This document shows positions 34,976-46,973 of a stretch of DNA of 64,000 nucleotides, one piece after another. Numbering within the stretch: position 1 is the stretch's first letter; the number at the start of each line of letters is the position of its first letter. A model generated the notes under the pieces. That model searched no databases. It saw only the letters and a list, made by a program, of their open reading frames with translations, and was not told the origin of the DNA. Source of the stretch: Bryopsis sp. KO-2023 (Eukaryota; Chlorophyta; Ulvophyceae; Bryopsidales; Bryopsidaceae); NCBI GenBank assembly GCA_030272585.1, contig BSYQ01000011.1, forward strand, positions 4,154,001 to 4,218,000, given 5' to 3'. The position numbers and the translations under genes were made by a program.

Positions 34976-36804
34976 CCTTCCCCCAAACATACTGCCTACA
35001 GAGTTGTGCTTTGTACCAGTTTCATGTCAGATGTTGGCCGAACAGGCAATACCCAGAGAACGATATGAATAAAATGCATTACTTCGTTAGGCAACCTGAT
35101 GCTACATCCCAGCCTCATGACTTGTCTGTTGCTCTAAAACAAAGAAAAAGGGGAAAAAAAAAAAGTCCCAAAAGCCTCCCTCATGAAACACTCTGTCGAC
35201 TATGTGCCCGACCGAGCTCCCAAAAAACACCGAAAGATAAAAAAAAATGACTACTCACAGTGACCCAAAGTCAAAACGTTCGAAAACCCTGATGTCCATA
35301 GTTCGAAAAAACACACACCATGTCCATGAAAGACAAAAGAAAAGCGTAACGGCAGCATGATTATGCACCGAGTCCTTGAAATACATCCACAGAATAATTA
35401 TGCAGCATAACATGCTTTTGACCCCCCCCCCCCCCCCCCTTCCCCTCCCTAAGAAAAAAAAGAATAAAAAAAGAGCGAAAAACAACCACAAAAAGAAGAA
35501 TGGCGGTGGCTCATGTACAACCCAATACAGACAAGCAAAGTGTTTGGAAGAAAGAAAAACAAAAGCTAGCTTTTTTTTTCTCTCTTTATTCCTTCAAATT
35601 GTCTGGTAGCAAGTGGGGCCACACCATAAAGAGGGTTTCCAACCGAAAAAAAAAGCAGAAATCAAAAAAACAAAAAAAAACAAAGCAAAATCAGGGGAGG
35701 TTGATTTACGTGCGCGCGCAACACACTGCCTCCCGGTCGTTTTTCTTTTATAGGCTTATTATTCGATTTTGAAACATCATCTGTTTCTTTCTTGTCGTGG
35801 CAAATTAGAGAATGAAATTACCGATTGCCCCTCAAACCCGTCCCCTCCATTGATCTCTCTACGCAAGTAACTGAAACGCCCCTCCGCTGTCAAACCACCA
35901 CAGTTTTCAACCCCAGATAAATGATGCTTATCGTCCACCCGACCACACACGTTAATAAACCTTTCTTTTTTTCGAATAATTAAGAGCCACACGAATTACC
36001 CAAGAAATCAGTCACCCCCTGCCTCTTATACCCATTGTTGTTTTTATGGTTTTGAAATATCGCCTTGGTGAAGCGAGAAGAGAAAACTTGTGAGTTTCCT
36101 GTTGCTTCCCAAAAAAACATTCTTGTTATCCACTCGAAAATGAGGGTTTTTTCTTGGGGGCGTTGGTTTGCATCAATTTCTTTTTCCCCCAAGCACCCCC
36201 CATCAACTCTCTCCTTAATTACCTGCACCTCATTCCTCAGAGTTTGTTTTTGTTTTTTTTTGGCCATTTTTTCCTTGCAAACCCCCCTCCCCAGTCTCTC
36301 TCTCTTTTTTGTTGAGTCCCAAATTTTAAACCAACATGCAACAAACACACACAAAAAAAAACACAATCCTCACACGCACCATTTGTTTCAATTTTTTTTC
36401 TCCCTTGTTTTTTTTTCTTCACTCTTTTCATCCAAATTCTCTCATCTCATCTCTGCTCTTTTTTTTTTCTCTTTCTTTTCTACCCCCTCCATTTCTTTTT
36501 CTTTCTTTTTTTTTGAGCGACCCTATGCAGAACTCTCTCTGTTTTCTTTCTTACCCAATCTTTTGGAAAAAAAAAAAGGCACTCTCTTTTAATCAAGACC
36601 CCACCCATAATGGCCCCCCAAAAAAGAACAAAAAATTAAGAGAAGAAAAAAGAAAAGAGCATTACATTTTCTTTGTTATCTGGAAAGGAGTCTTTTCTCT
36701 TGAAAAAAAAGAGGTCCTCCTCTCAGACTCTCTTGTAAGCATTTTCCTTTTTCGACCCATCTCTGCTCCAAGAGAAAAAAACACAGAGGAGCTCTCCTGC
36801 GCTT

Positions 36805-37671
36805 CTACGCGGTTTCAGCGTCCTGGATTGGCTCGTATGAGGGTTCGCTCTTTTGGGGAGGAGGCAAATCGGACAGCAGGCCGAGGGCCGCCGCGATCAC
36901 CAGCACCTCGGTCAGACCCAAGACGAGAGTGTTCAACAGGACGCCGTGTCCGTACTCCAAGCCTTCTTGCGCGTACCTTGACGCGATCAAGAACGCGCAC
37001 TTCCCGACGAAACAGATGACGCCCAGGGCGCACACCAGACCGACCTCCACCATTTTCCTGCGCTTAAAGTCGTCCGCCACAGGAGAGCCGCGCAACATCC
37101 CGAAAAGCTTGCTTCCATAAATGACGTACACCGCTGCAACCAGCGCGTTGACTCCGAACTGAAACCAAGTGGACATATCCTTGGCGACATCAGAGCTCGA
37201 CGGGAAAGCGGCCAGCACCCAAATCACGGCCATCAGCATGTACACCACGAAGTTGAGCGTCAAATAGCCGTATCTCGGAGGCACGACCATCGTTTCGACA
37301 TCGCTCGAGTGCACGATCTCCGCCCAGAAAAGCACCAGCAACGAGTATGTTGTGAAAAACATGAGCGTGGGGATGTCCATCATCACCAAAATCGCCGTGT
37401 TGTATAGGTTCTCCTCCAGCTCGTGCCAGAAAAAGAGGGTGACCCCGCGGGTGAGACAGAGAATCACGTTGAAGACGTGGAAGGCCTTCTGGAGAGTCCA
37501 GCCAGAATCGGCCAGTCGAAGCTGGATGCGCACGAACTGAATCATAGCAGCCACCGCTAGGACGAGGTATGCTCCACCCAGGAGGAAATACGCGCACGGA
37601 GCGCCATTGTAGCAACCGTCGCCCAGAAAATCGACCAGGCTCTTCCAGTCGCCCGAGAGTGCGGTAAACAT
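36805..37671 (-). CDS. THH1/TOM1/TOM3-family seven-helix membrane protein
   Basis: An uninterrupted frame of 288 residues, the only intronless confident gene here. Seven hydrophobic helices are visible. Family landmarks are FVRIQLRLADSGWTLQKAFHVFN, DIPTLMFFTTYSLLVLFWAEIV and YGSKLFGMLRGSPV, each aligning by eye with plant TOM1/TOM3. Plant relatives sit in tonobplast and other membranes, bind ARL8, and are used by tobamoviruses for replication; the native role is unclear. The start chosen (MFTALSGDW) gives the N-terminus just before helix 1 and matches family length; an upstream in-frame start at 37815 exists but adds a basic, low-complexity lead. The gene has higher GC content than its flanks. 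Confidence 0.9.
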   Translation of the reverse strand: MFTALSGDWKSLVDFLGDGCYNGAPCAYFLLGGAYLVLAVAAMIQFVRIQLRLADSGWTLQKAFHVFNVILCLTRGVTLFFWHELEENLYNTAILVMMDIPTLMFFTTYSLLVLFWAEIVHSSDVETMVVPPRYGYLTLNFVVYMLMAVIWVLAAFPSSSDVAKDMSTWFQFGVNALVAAVYVIYGSKLFGMLRGSPVADDFKRRKMVEVGLVCALGVICFVGKCAFLIASRYAQEGLEYGHGVLLNTLVLGLTEVLVIAAALGLLSDLPPPQKSEPSYEPIQDAETA

Positions 37672-38567
37672 CGTTGCAGAGCGGCCGGGTTGCGAGCGAC
37701 GGGACTCTTGATGGAGGGGGGGGCGACTGTCGGAACGTGCGTGGGGTAAGAACACCCAAGGCCAGACGGTAGAGACGAGAAGCGTTGGTTGCGAATCTGA
37801 GCAGCGCGCTGGCACTTGAGCAAAAGGGACAGCGTTGACACGGTTACGCAGATCCAGTGGTGGTTACGAGGATCGTCGATTGGCGAGGGGTACTAAACCG
37901 TTCACGTCAGACCCAAATCGAGTTGGGCTGTTCGGAGCGCAGGATTTGAGTGGACATGGTCTGATGGAACTGTAATCCCGCTATTTCCCCGCTATTTCAC
38001 GTACGACAGTGCAAATAGCGTAACGTGAATTGGAATTTCTCGGGGGTGGTCCAATTCACGAACGCTATTTTCACAGCAGCATGACAGACCAGTTCTACAT
38101 GACACATCGCAGCGTTCCGCGCGCAGCTGTCGCGAGTCGCGTTCGTCTTCCGTCCTGCGTCGGGTTGTCGAAACGACGGCAGCGGCGAGCCCCCAGCTCT
38201 TTCTTGGGGGTTGGTGACCACAGTCGCGCGACTTTTTGAGTATGACTAAGTCGATCTTGCTCGCTGAGGTGGCGTTAGCGTAGCTGCGTATGCCTGACCA
38301 TGTTCTTCGAACAACTGTACGGAAATAGTGGGACTTGAAATCCCGCTATTCTTCAGACCATGTCCAGTGTGTCTCTTCGCGCTTGATCGCGCTTTCGCTT
38401 GTTGCGCTCAGCGGCCACCCCGTCGAATCTCACTGCGCTGGGCTCGATCCACGTACCCCACGTTTCCACGCCCGTCGCACCAACCAACGCCCGAGGAAAA
38501 ACCTGTTTTTAAATAGAGTCGCACACATTCCTGGGGTTTCGTATTCGCGAAGGCGAAAGTTGATGGG
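37672..38567. other. Divergent promoter region, THH1-like / RIBF
   Basis: GC-richer spacer between two divergent genes. It contains nested inverted repeats (37951-38367, 38013-38070), described separately. No coding sequence is supported. Confidence 0.5.
37951..38367. repeat. Inverted repeat pair with inner hairpin, MITE-like
   Basis: TGGACATGGTCTGA near 37951 is mirrored by TCAGACCATGTCCA near 38354-38367; both ends also carry AATCCCGCTATT-type sequence next to the repeat. Inside lies a strong hairpin: AAATAGCG..CGTGAATTGGA at 38013-38034 against TCCAATTCACG..CGCTATTT at 38050-38070. No target duplication was found at the outer ends. Confidence 0.55.
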
Positions 38568-40565
38568 ATGAACTTGAAAACGGTCGTGTGCGGTCCAAGG
38601 GAAGGCTGGCGAGTTTCGAATGGATTGCTGAAGAGGCTGCCCCGCCAGGTTTTCTCTGTGGATGGGCCGGGACCCACCACCACAACAAGGAAAATGAACC
38701 CCCCTCAGAGTGTCCGAGCCCGTCAAGAATCGAGCCTGCACTTCCCCGAAACCTCCATAGGTACATTATCATTAAATGGCATGTAACAATATACCCTTCT
38801 TTCACCAAATAATCTTCTGGAAAGAAATCAGAACCCATGGGTGTTTTTTTTGTTTCATTTAAAGTCCCACATTTTGAAAGCACAGAACTGGCAGGCGTCC
38901 CTAACCCCTCCAAGAAAAGAAGATAGATGTACTCATATATTTGTGCAGATTTTTCCTCTGTGTTTTCCATGCCCAATATTTTTTTACTATTAGGGAATCC
39001 GGCAAGTTGAGGAAAAACCTACTGGTGACTTCGTGATGTGCAGTTGGAGGAGGACTCGTTGAGGGGCCTCCCATGAAAGATTGGCGGGCTCCACTGCAAA
39101 AGCAAGGTGATGCCATCCTGTTGTCTGCCGAAACATCAACTTTCTCAATGCATGCATGTCCCCATGTATCTGTTCATGATATTAGAGTATTTGTAAATAG
39201 TGCAACATACCTGACAGCATCCTAGCCCTAGGTGCTCTTGGCCCCTGAGAAATCCAAAAAAGGAAAGTTCATGAAACTTGGCAAAATACCCAGTGCATTA
39301 AACAAGATTTTGATCCTCAGCTCAGGTACCAGTTTTGCCTGCTCAAACCATGTTTTCACAATGTAGGCGGCCTTTCTCCAGTTGTGGCCTTGGGGAAATT
39401 TGATGCCATGCATGTCGGGCATAGAGCCCTCGCGGAAGCGGCGGCAGCCCTCGGAGGTCATCCTTGGTTGATTTCCTTCAGTGGAATGGCTGAGGTCTTG
39501 AATTGGGAGCCCAGGTTACCGATCGTTCCTTTCTGCGAGAGAGCTTCTGTTTTGAAATCGTGGGCGCCTTTCTGTGGAGGCCTGCCCCCATGCATGCGAT
39601 ATTTGCCGTTTGGGGAAATCAGGTCCATGAGCCCTGAAGAATTCGTCGAACTCTTGGCTGAGCAACTGGGGGCAGTCGGTATCGTGGCTGGAGAAAACTA
39701 TAGATTTGGTAAGTTGGGCCGTTGGTTGGGAAGGATCTTCCCAGTTGTTTTAAATTTTTTGTCCCCTGTTTGCATTTTCCTAGCTTCAGCTAGAAGATCA
39801 CCAACCTATGGATATTTGCACACACAAAATGAATTGGGGTTGTTTAAAACTCAAGTCTTTGGGTGTGGGGGTGTCTGATTAGGGTACAAGGCAGCCGGCG
39901 ATGCGAATACCTTGCAGGAACTCGGTGGAAAATATGGAATGAAAGTGACGATCCTAGATTTGGTGACTTCGCAAGGGGAGCCCGCTGTCGAGAACGTCTC
40001 TACGTCAAAGGTACGCTCAGTTCAGTAATCTCCTTGGCCATTGGATATCGATTGATCGACCAGAACCAAAACACTCACAGCACAAGGGACAAAAACTATG
40101 GCTTTTGACCACCCTGTGAACCTCACTTTTCAATCAATGACAGGTGTGTGTTTTTTTTTCCCATTTCAATACTTTTATTTCCATTAATGTTGAATGAATG
40201 CCATTTCAACAATTCCCTATCTGTGTTTTTGAAAGGTGCGGGATGGGCTGGCAAAGGGTGCCCTCGGTCAAGTGCAGAAATACTTGGACAGGCGTTATCG
40301 ATTGGTGTCTGAGTTTGACAGCACTGAAAGCATCCCTTTCAGCGGAGGGTCCACGATTCCTATGAAGGCTTTTCTTAATCAACCCCCCGTTGAAGGACCC
40401 TACCCAGTGGACGTTCAATTGCAGACGATTAGTCACGATGGCTTGCTGAACGATGTGATGGGACCCCTCAGAACCACCATCAGCTTTGATGAATCGGGGG
40501 TCAGAGTGCCCGGTTTGGAGATGGGAAATTTGGCTGGAAGGATGCATTTGGTAGTCGATTTTTGA
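38568..40565 (+). CDS. RIBF: Plastid-type FAD synthetase (FMN adenylyltransferase)
   Basis: Transfers AMP from ATP to FMN to make FAD. Exons 38568-38760, 39044-39106, 39367-39708, 39883-40010 and 40236-40565 join in phase to 351 residues. The first exon is basic and Ser/Thr-rich, fitting an organelle transit peptide. The nucleotidyltransferase core follows: VALGKFDAMHVGHR (HxGH-type ATP site), LISFSGMAEVLNWEPR, GIVAGENYRFGYKAAGDA, then ENVSTSKVRDGLAKG. The wording SFxGMAEVLxWEPR and AGENYRFGYKAxGDA is that of plant plastid RibF1/RibF2. As in those, the C-terminus lacks a normal riboflavin kinase domain. The gene is a main reason to infer a plastid-bearing organism, or one that once had a plastid. 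It diverges from the THH1-like gene. Confidence 0.9.
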
Positions 40566-41541
40566 TACGAAAAAATACAGTTCCGTTTTTTTTTTCCCAC
40601 GAATTCTTTGAGTGGTATCTGTGTTTCTCGATTGGATATTTTTCTGAATTGACTGATTAGTGGAGTGCCTGCGTGGTGACCTCGATTGTTGAACAGTGGA
40701 GAGGAATATGTGCATAGGGATTTTTTTTTTGTGTTGTGTTTTCGATTTCTGGGATATGAACCAAATCAAACGATGATTTTTTTGTGCCATGGTTGAAATG
40801 TAAGAATTACTTGAGGTTTTGAGAAGGGCCTCCAAGAGTCCCAACGTCCATACTGTGGAATAAGAGTTGTAAACAAAACAGAACGTTCGCAAACAAAGTC
40901 GCTCCGTTAACACAGAACAAAACAAGGCGTCTTTACAACAACCGCAGTCCCTCTAAATATCGTTCCCTTTCCTCTTCCCGAGTTTCCAACCACAAATCCT
41001 CAACACACAACAACCACAAGTTTCTCCCGTCATCACAACTCGGCCATTCAGCCGCAAACACCCTCGCGTCCCAATCAGTCTCATTTTCTCGTCTCATCTA
41101 AGCTCGCCTCTCCTTTTTTCACCACAATACTTTGATCTGGGTGCAATGGGACGCGGAGGTGCCCTGTTCGAATGGTCATTCTCTGGCATAAAAGTGTGTA
41201 TGGTCATAAGTGTCATCCATGACTGCGCATCAAGTAACTATCGACCAAGAATGTGTCTGCCGCTCTCTATCCCATTGCTCCTTTTAACAACACTGAGATA
41301 TTGTGTGGCACGTCGCCCAGACAGCATCGCCAGAATCTGTACCCCCCAAAGAGGGTTCGAAAGTCGTAACTATGAGTACCATTAACGTTTTGCGTCCAGA
41401 GTTGCTCCAGACGCTCGAATATCTCGTAAACTGGAGCTGAGTGGGTTCGAGTGGGATACAAACACAAGTAACTGGCTCTTGACCTCGGCAAAAGTCTCTT
41501 ATCTGTCGGCTTCTTTGAGCAACTCGGGAGGACCCGTCACT
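40566..41541. other. Intergenic region, RIBF to FkbM gene
   Basis: 3' flank of RIBF and upstream region of the next gene. No supported gene or element seen. Confidence 0.4.
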
Positions 41542-43693
41542 ATGCTGAGAGCTATTCCCTCCAAGCGAAGTATCCGCTGGAAGCTTTTCCCTCTCATTGG
41601 TGTCTTTTTCGCGACTCTCCTCTCCGTCAAGTTGCTGCACGTGTCCGTGCTTCAAGATGAGCACACCTCAATGCAAGTGACCAGCCCGCATTACCAATGT
41701 ACGTCTCCGTGTAAGCTCGTGACGAAAGTTGACGTCTTTGTGTACTAATAGTCGTCAACAAGACTTGCTGTCGCTGCGAATCCTCCCCGAACAAAGGCTC
41801 GAAGTGAGGCAGGTGTGCGCGGATACCTGTGAGTCGGCGAGGAATGGAGTCTGCGAAGATGGCAGCGAGGCGAACGAGCGCGAAATCAAGGTACTGTGCG
41901 ACTTGGGGACAGATTGTTCGGATTGCGGCCCGTGGACAACCGAAGCACCAGAGGGAGAATCGCTACCCAAGCGCAACATAGAGGCTCTGAACAAACAGAA
42001 AATAGAGTTATTCGTGCGTGAAACTGTAACACAGCCCCCTTTTCTCATGGCGTACACCGACTATGAGCTAGATAACGACGTCAGTGGGCAAATGCACCAC
42101 GTAAGAATAGTGGAGGGTGGCCTCACGGCGCTGTGGAAGGAGCCATTGGAGCGCTGTTGCAAGGTAGATCCCAGCCGCCGAGGACTTGTTCTGGACATCG
42201 GGGGGAACTTCGGGTGGTACGCGCTCTACGCGGCAAAGATGGGGTGTCGCGTAGTCACTTGGGAACCTATCCCGCACTACAGGGATTTCTTGACGTATGG
42301 AGTCGTGGCGAACAACTTGACGCATTTGGTCGAAGTCCGTGGAAAAGTTGTGGGCCTCCGCAGCGGGGAGACTTACGAAATGCAAGCGCCTGAGAAGGGG
42401 AACTGGGGAGTCGCAAGCATCAACGGCCACAACATCCTGCAACACGAACGAAGAAACCTTGATAAGATACATGTTCTTGGAGAGCGCATTGATGACGTTA
42501 TTGATGAAGAGGTCTGCATTTTCAAGGTAACTTTATCCATGACTATGACTTAGAACGAGTTCGGAAACTTGGAAGTGCAAATACCATTTGCACCATTTTG
42601 CACCTTTCGATTTCGGTCGAGAAAAAAGAAAAATATTGATCAAAGCTTTTGTGAGTTTTTTGGACTGAGGACCTTGGCAAAGCGTCAAAACGGAAAAATA
42701 ATTCTTGCAGGCGGATGTGGAAGGCTTTGAGGCGGATGTGTTCGATTCTGCAAAAGAACTCTTCAAAAACAATAAGGTTCAACATGTGTTTATGGAGTAC
42801 ACTCCCGGCGCGTGGGAAGGAAACAACGTCTCTGAGCTTTTTCGCCTATCCGATGTGTTGATGAATCTTCTAAACACAGGATACAACATTAGACATGTGC
42901 CTGACCGGTGAGAATGCGTTGGGCGGTCCCTAAATATACACATCCCTCTTGCACGGTGTCTAAATCAATCAATTCACAGAGGACACCAAAAAGTTGGAAC
43001 TATTTTCCTCCTCACAGGGCACACCGTCCAGTTGGGCACATTAAATGTTGAAACACCTTGATGCTAGCTGAAAAGGCGTTTGTGGTCTTTCCAGAATTTC
43101 AAAAAGACCCTGGGGGGATCATGAGGCCCTGTCTCTCATCGAAGAGGAAAATATCAAACTGGATATTCAAGATTTGCTGGATTTTCAAGACAACAAACTG
43201 GGCTGCTCAAAGCTATCCAAGGAGCTCTTCCAAAAGTACACAGAAATGGGTTTTTGCCATCGATTCCCCCACTCAGCCCACCCCAAAAGCTTCCGCTCCG
43301 AGTATTTCTACAATACGAACGTCTGGGCAACGAAAAAGGAGGATGATAACATGACGGCTGATTCCGTCGTGGGTGTTTTGAAACCTGGAGAAGCACTTTC
43401 ACAATATTTTTCGACCACAGGATTTGGAATAGGGGGCAGCATTTGCAATGACGTCCTTCCCATCCACAAACTAATCTCGAGGTGTGTTGCTTTCCCGGGT
43501 GTGATTGGAGACAAGACTTAAAAATACGATCGAACATGGTAGCGTCGATAATAGATGTCTCTTTTGCACACACAGGTGCCCGTGCACGGATGACAGTGTC
43601 TGTAGTGAGGAAGAGAAGATACACTACGCAGGTTCCGAAACGTCCTGGGGGGTGGCGGCGTTCCCAACTGATGCTTCAGTGGTCGAATCATGA
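41542..43693 (+). CDS. Type II membrane FkbM methyltransferase with Cys-rich stem
   Basis: Exons 41542-41698, 41763-42526, 42711-42907, 43095-43481 and 43576-43693 join in phase to 540 residues. A single N-terminal anchor (LFPLIGVFFATLLSVKLL) suggests a Golgi or ER type II protein. Next is a Cys module (VCADTCESARNGVCEDG...CDLGTDCSDCGP), a motif I associate with secreted proteins of algae and oomycetes. The FkbM domain has the SAM loop VLDIGGNFGWYAL, the acidic VVTWEP and KADVEGFEADVF (formed across a junction). FkbM enzymes O-methylate sugars or polyketides; here a glycan is the plausible target. The Cys-rich C-terminal exons (RCPCTDDSVC) are an extension. The first junction uses a second AG 14 bp past another; an upstream in-frame start at 41479 is possible. 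Confidence 0.85.
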
Positions 43694-44085
43694 TTTGCAG
43701 TCTACTTTGTTTATCCGTTGTCTTGTTTGTATATCACAATGGCCAGGATTTTGAATTTATGGAAAACAAATGTTGGATTGAAACCAACGTTGAGCATGTA
43801 GCCTTGCAAAGAACACAGAGTTTCAGAGTCGATCAATTGGCGCTCAACTGGTTGGCAAAACCTTTTCCGTGTTCTGACGCCGGAAGGCGGTCGCTTTTCA
43901 CTTGTGTTAAATTCTTTAATTTCCCGCTTGGAAGGGGCGTACTCCACGATGTGACGGAAAGAGCGAAACAGTATTGCCAAGCACAAGACGTCCCAACGAT
44001 AATAATTCAGCCAGTTTGGCAATATATATCCCCCAGGCTCCAACGTTTGCTCTCCTCCAACATATATCTTGAAAGTCGACGAGAT
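43694..44085. other. Spacer with inner edge of the right arm
   Basis: Single-copy DNA up to about 43899, then 186 bp of arm sequence leading to the right sulfotransferase start. A long open frame crosses the arm edge (43690-44409) but has no homology before the sulfotransferase. Confidence 0.45.
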
Positions 44086-46973
44086 ATGACGGCGGGTCTT
44101 TGGTGTTCCGTGTTCAACAGCAAAGCTCGCGCATTCCGGTTTTGGGCCGCCATTTTCACTCTCGTATCCTTGTGGAACGCAGTGATCGCTCCGACATTTG
44201 CACGAGAGCTTTTGTGTTCCTACGATGGGGGCGGTGGAACGTCAGAGACCACGTCGCCACCAATGCTCATCGGGATTGGAGCGCAAAAATCGGGGTCGTC
44301 CATGATTTTCTCAGCTCTCAGCCAGTACGCTCCACCAGTAGACTCTGCCTGTAAACAATATAACAAAGCAAAAATTATCCTTTGCCATTCCTCACAATGT
44401 CAGAATTAGCCTCAGTGAGGTATGGTGAATGATAAAAGCCATGGAATTCGTTTTTTTGTTACCACACAGAAAAATGTATGTTCTCCTGCCATATTATCGA
44501 TATTCTTAAACCCTATTTTGGTTTTTCAAAAATGAATGCTAGGCACCCCCAGATTGTGGCATCCAGATCCAAGGAGGTGCATTTTTTCTCAACCTATTCA
44601 GTTCTTGGTCATTCTTTGGATGCTTACCTGAAGAACTGGGATGATTGGGAAAACAAATTGAACCAAACCAACGGAGGCTCCCTCTTTGAATTCACTCCTC
44701 GCTACTTGGCGGTGAGTGAACCCCCTCCAAAAAAAAAACAATTCAAGGAAAACACCTACTGTGATCCTCCTGAGTTATTCAACATATGAACTGAGAAAAG
44801 AAAGAGAACTTGAAAAGTACTTTGCTGTCTGTCTGTCATACTGCTCAACAGTTTTGACTTCCTTTACAGATATCATTTGGAGACCAAAAAAATAGGGCAC
44901 CACCATTGCAGTGTGTTTATTTTTAGTCATATAAGTTTTAGTAGAAGAGGTTCATTGCGCAAGAGTCTCAAGATTTTTGTTTTGTTCCAAATGCAAAAGT
45001 CAGACCAGTTTCACTCCCTGTCGGATCAGGAGAATTCTGCCGAATGCCAAATTCATAGTAACGCTGAGGGAGCCCATCGCCAGAGCTAACTCCGCTCTGA
45101 ACATGAACAGAGGATACACCTACTTGGCCGTCAAGAGGGGCCAACCCAGGGGAAGCGAGTGTGCTAGGTTTGCACCATGGGATTCAGTCGTAACTGAAAG
45201 TCTCAGGGCAATACGTGAATCTGGGGATGCGTGTGTTGGCACTGGGATCCATTCAGGTACAGAGCCTTTGTTTGAAAAACCTGTTTTTCAGAATCTCAAA
45301 ATACTTGATTTCTTTTCTTCAAAAAGGGGGGCATATAATGACACTGGACTTAGTAACCAGGACCTACTTCATTTTCTGATTCACTCGGTAAATGAAATTT
45401 TAATTTGTGGTTTTTGTTTGATTTTAATTTTTCTGGAGAGTAGAGGTTACATGGAAGGATTGTGGAGTGATGCCATTGAACCCCATTTCGAGGGGTCTGT
45501 ACTGTGCTCAGATCAGCTGGTGGTTTCGGAATTTTGACCCCTCTCAGTTTATTTTTGTGAATGCGGAGGATCTAAAAAGGGTATGTTGTATTTCTCTTTT
45601 TTTATTACATTCGCACCAAAAAAATCAGCAACTGTATTTGTTCAGTTTGATAGTGTTTTTGTATTTTTATTTTTTTTTAGTTTTACTGGTTTCTCAAAAA
45701 ATCACAGCTTGGTATCTTTTTAGGTAGACAAAAATCGAAAGTTTTTTTCCTGAAGTTCTGTGTTTGTTTTGCTCCTCCACTCTGACCAGCCCCTTATGCT
45801 GATGTTTATGCTATTTATTTAAAAAAACACATTTTTCCAACTGTACAGTTGGACCCATGCCACTGGTTGACTGTTCAAATCTCAGCCACAGAAACATTTT
45901 TTTGGCTCTGTTTGTTTGCAGGATACTGTTGGCGAGTTGAATTGAATTTTAGCTTTTGCTGGGTTGAGCCCACTTTTTTCACAAAACGGCCAATTGCAGT
46001 TGAACATGGCGAAGATTCGACAGAATCAAGGAAAGCAGCTGTTCAAAAGCGAAAATCCAGAAGTCGTCGGAAAAAAACTATCAGAGTTTTATGAGGAGCC
46101 AAATCAACAGCTCTACAGGTACAATCACTTGCTGTGACTTACAACGCTTTCCAAATCTAAAAACAGCGCCGTTTTTCTTGAAAAATGGAAAACAAAACGT
46201 ATTTAAGGATGTGATCATTTTCATAATCTTTCAGAAAGATGTTTCGAGAAGAAATAAAAAAGGCCAAATGAGGTTTTTTGGTCGATGCAGATTTCTGGCT
46301 GAGAATGGCCACAATTTTTCGGAATTTCGACACAACTATGAGAAAAATGGATCCAGCTGTTTGAAAAAAACAAACTACGATGCAGAAATCAGCATTATGG
46401 AGGCAGGCAAACTGTGTTGCACAGGTACTCTTTTATTTTTCCAGACATGTTCCAGGAAACAAAGTTGTACATGCTGCGATTTTGCTTATTGATTTTCTTA
46501 AATAAAAAACCTTTTAGTTTTTTTCACCCTGAGAAATATCAAGAGAACTGATTTTGTGTAGCACTGGCTACATCAGTTCTACGAAAAATATCCCATCATT
46601 GAGGATGATTTCCCCCCCCCAACTTTTGTGGGTGATTTTTGCAGTCTCAAATTCTTTGAAGGCCGCTCCAAGGTCTACACCGAGATCTGGAGGTTTCATG
46701 CAGTTTTTGCCGGCAGATTTCTGTCTAAAGACTTTGAATGGCCAGGAGATCGAGCCCGCTGATTTTGGGTTGATATTCGGCCTCCCCCAATTGGCCACAG
46801 ATCACCAAGCCCAGGTGGAGCGATTGAAACTGAGGTTGGAGCAAGAGTTTCCTTTGGGATTGACTGATCAAGAAGGGGACGGCGGCCTCGTTTTCAGTAT
46901 GGTGCTACTTTTACTTCTGGTGGTGTGTGGAGGATGTAGAACCTTTCAAAAAAGAGCTTGGAAATCGGAATAA
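44086..46973 (+). pseudogene. Membrane-anchored sulfotransferase (right copy, premature stop)
   Basis: Same seven-exon structure as the left copy: 44086-44324, 44543-44711, 45004-45387, 45446-45580, 45922-46118, 46291-46424 and 46645-46973. Anchor, GIGAQKSGSS, KEVHFF, IVTLREPIARANSAL and GLYCAQISWWF are all retained. In the fifth exon, however, the codon after ELN is TGA where the left copy has AGA (Arg). The product would end after the core motifs, losing the last part of the catalytic domain and the C-terminal helix. It may be a young pseudogene, a shortened active enzyme, or a sequencing or assembly error. Splice sites and the other exons are preserved, which implies recent damage. Confidence 0.8.

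Larger units (their letters stand above)
32117..36804. other. Long gene-poor spacer
   Basis: About 4.7 kb of low-complexity DNA: poly-C/poly-A runs, a strongly pyrimidine-rich stretch at 36150-36600, a poly-A run near 33500 and a 59-bp tandem repeat at 34858-34975. Open frames follow the homopolymer bias and are not believed. Two possible minus-strand exons at 33750-34008 are listed separately. Confidence 0.5.

Noticed and set aside
36065-37019. Plus-strand frames of 175 and 227 residues
   Set aside because: They translate pyrimidine-rich low complexity (runs of Ser, Phe, Leu) and the antisense of the THH1-like gene.
37672-37815. Upstream start for the THH1-like protein
   Set aside because: The extra 48 residues are basic and low complexity and do not resemble family N-termini.
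46561-46644. Alternative last exon of the right sulfotransferase (HWLHQFYEKYP..)
   Set aside because: It does not keep phase from the previous exon, and the left arm lacks the frame; the acceptor at 46644 joins in phase in both copies.
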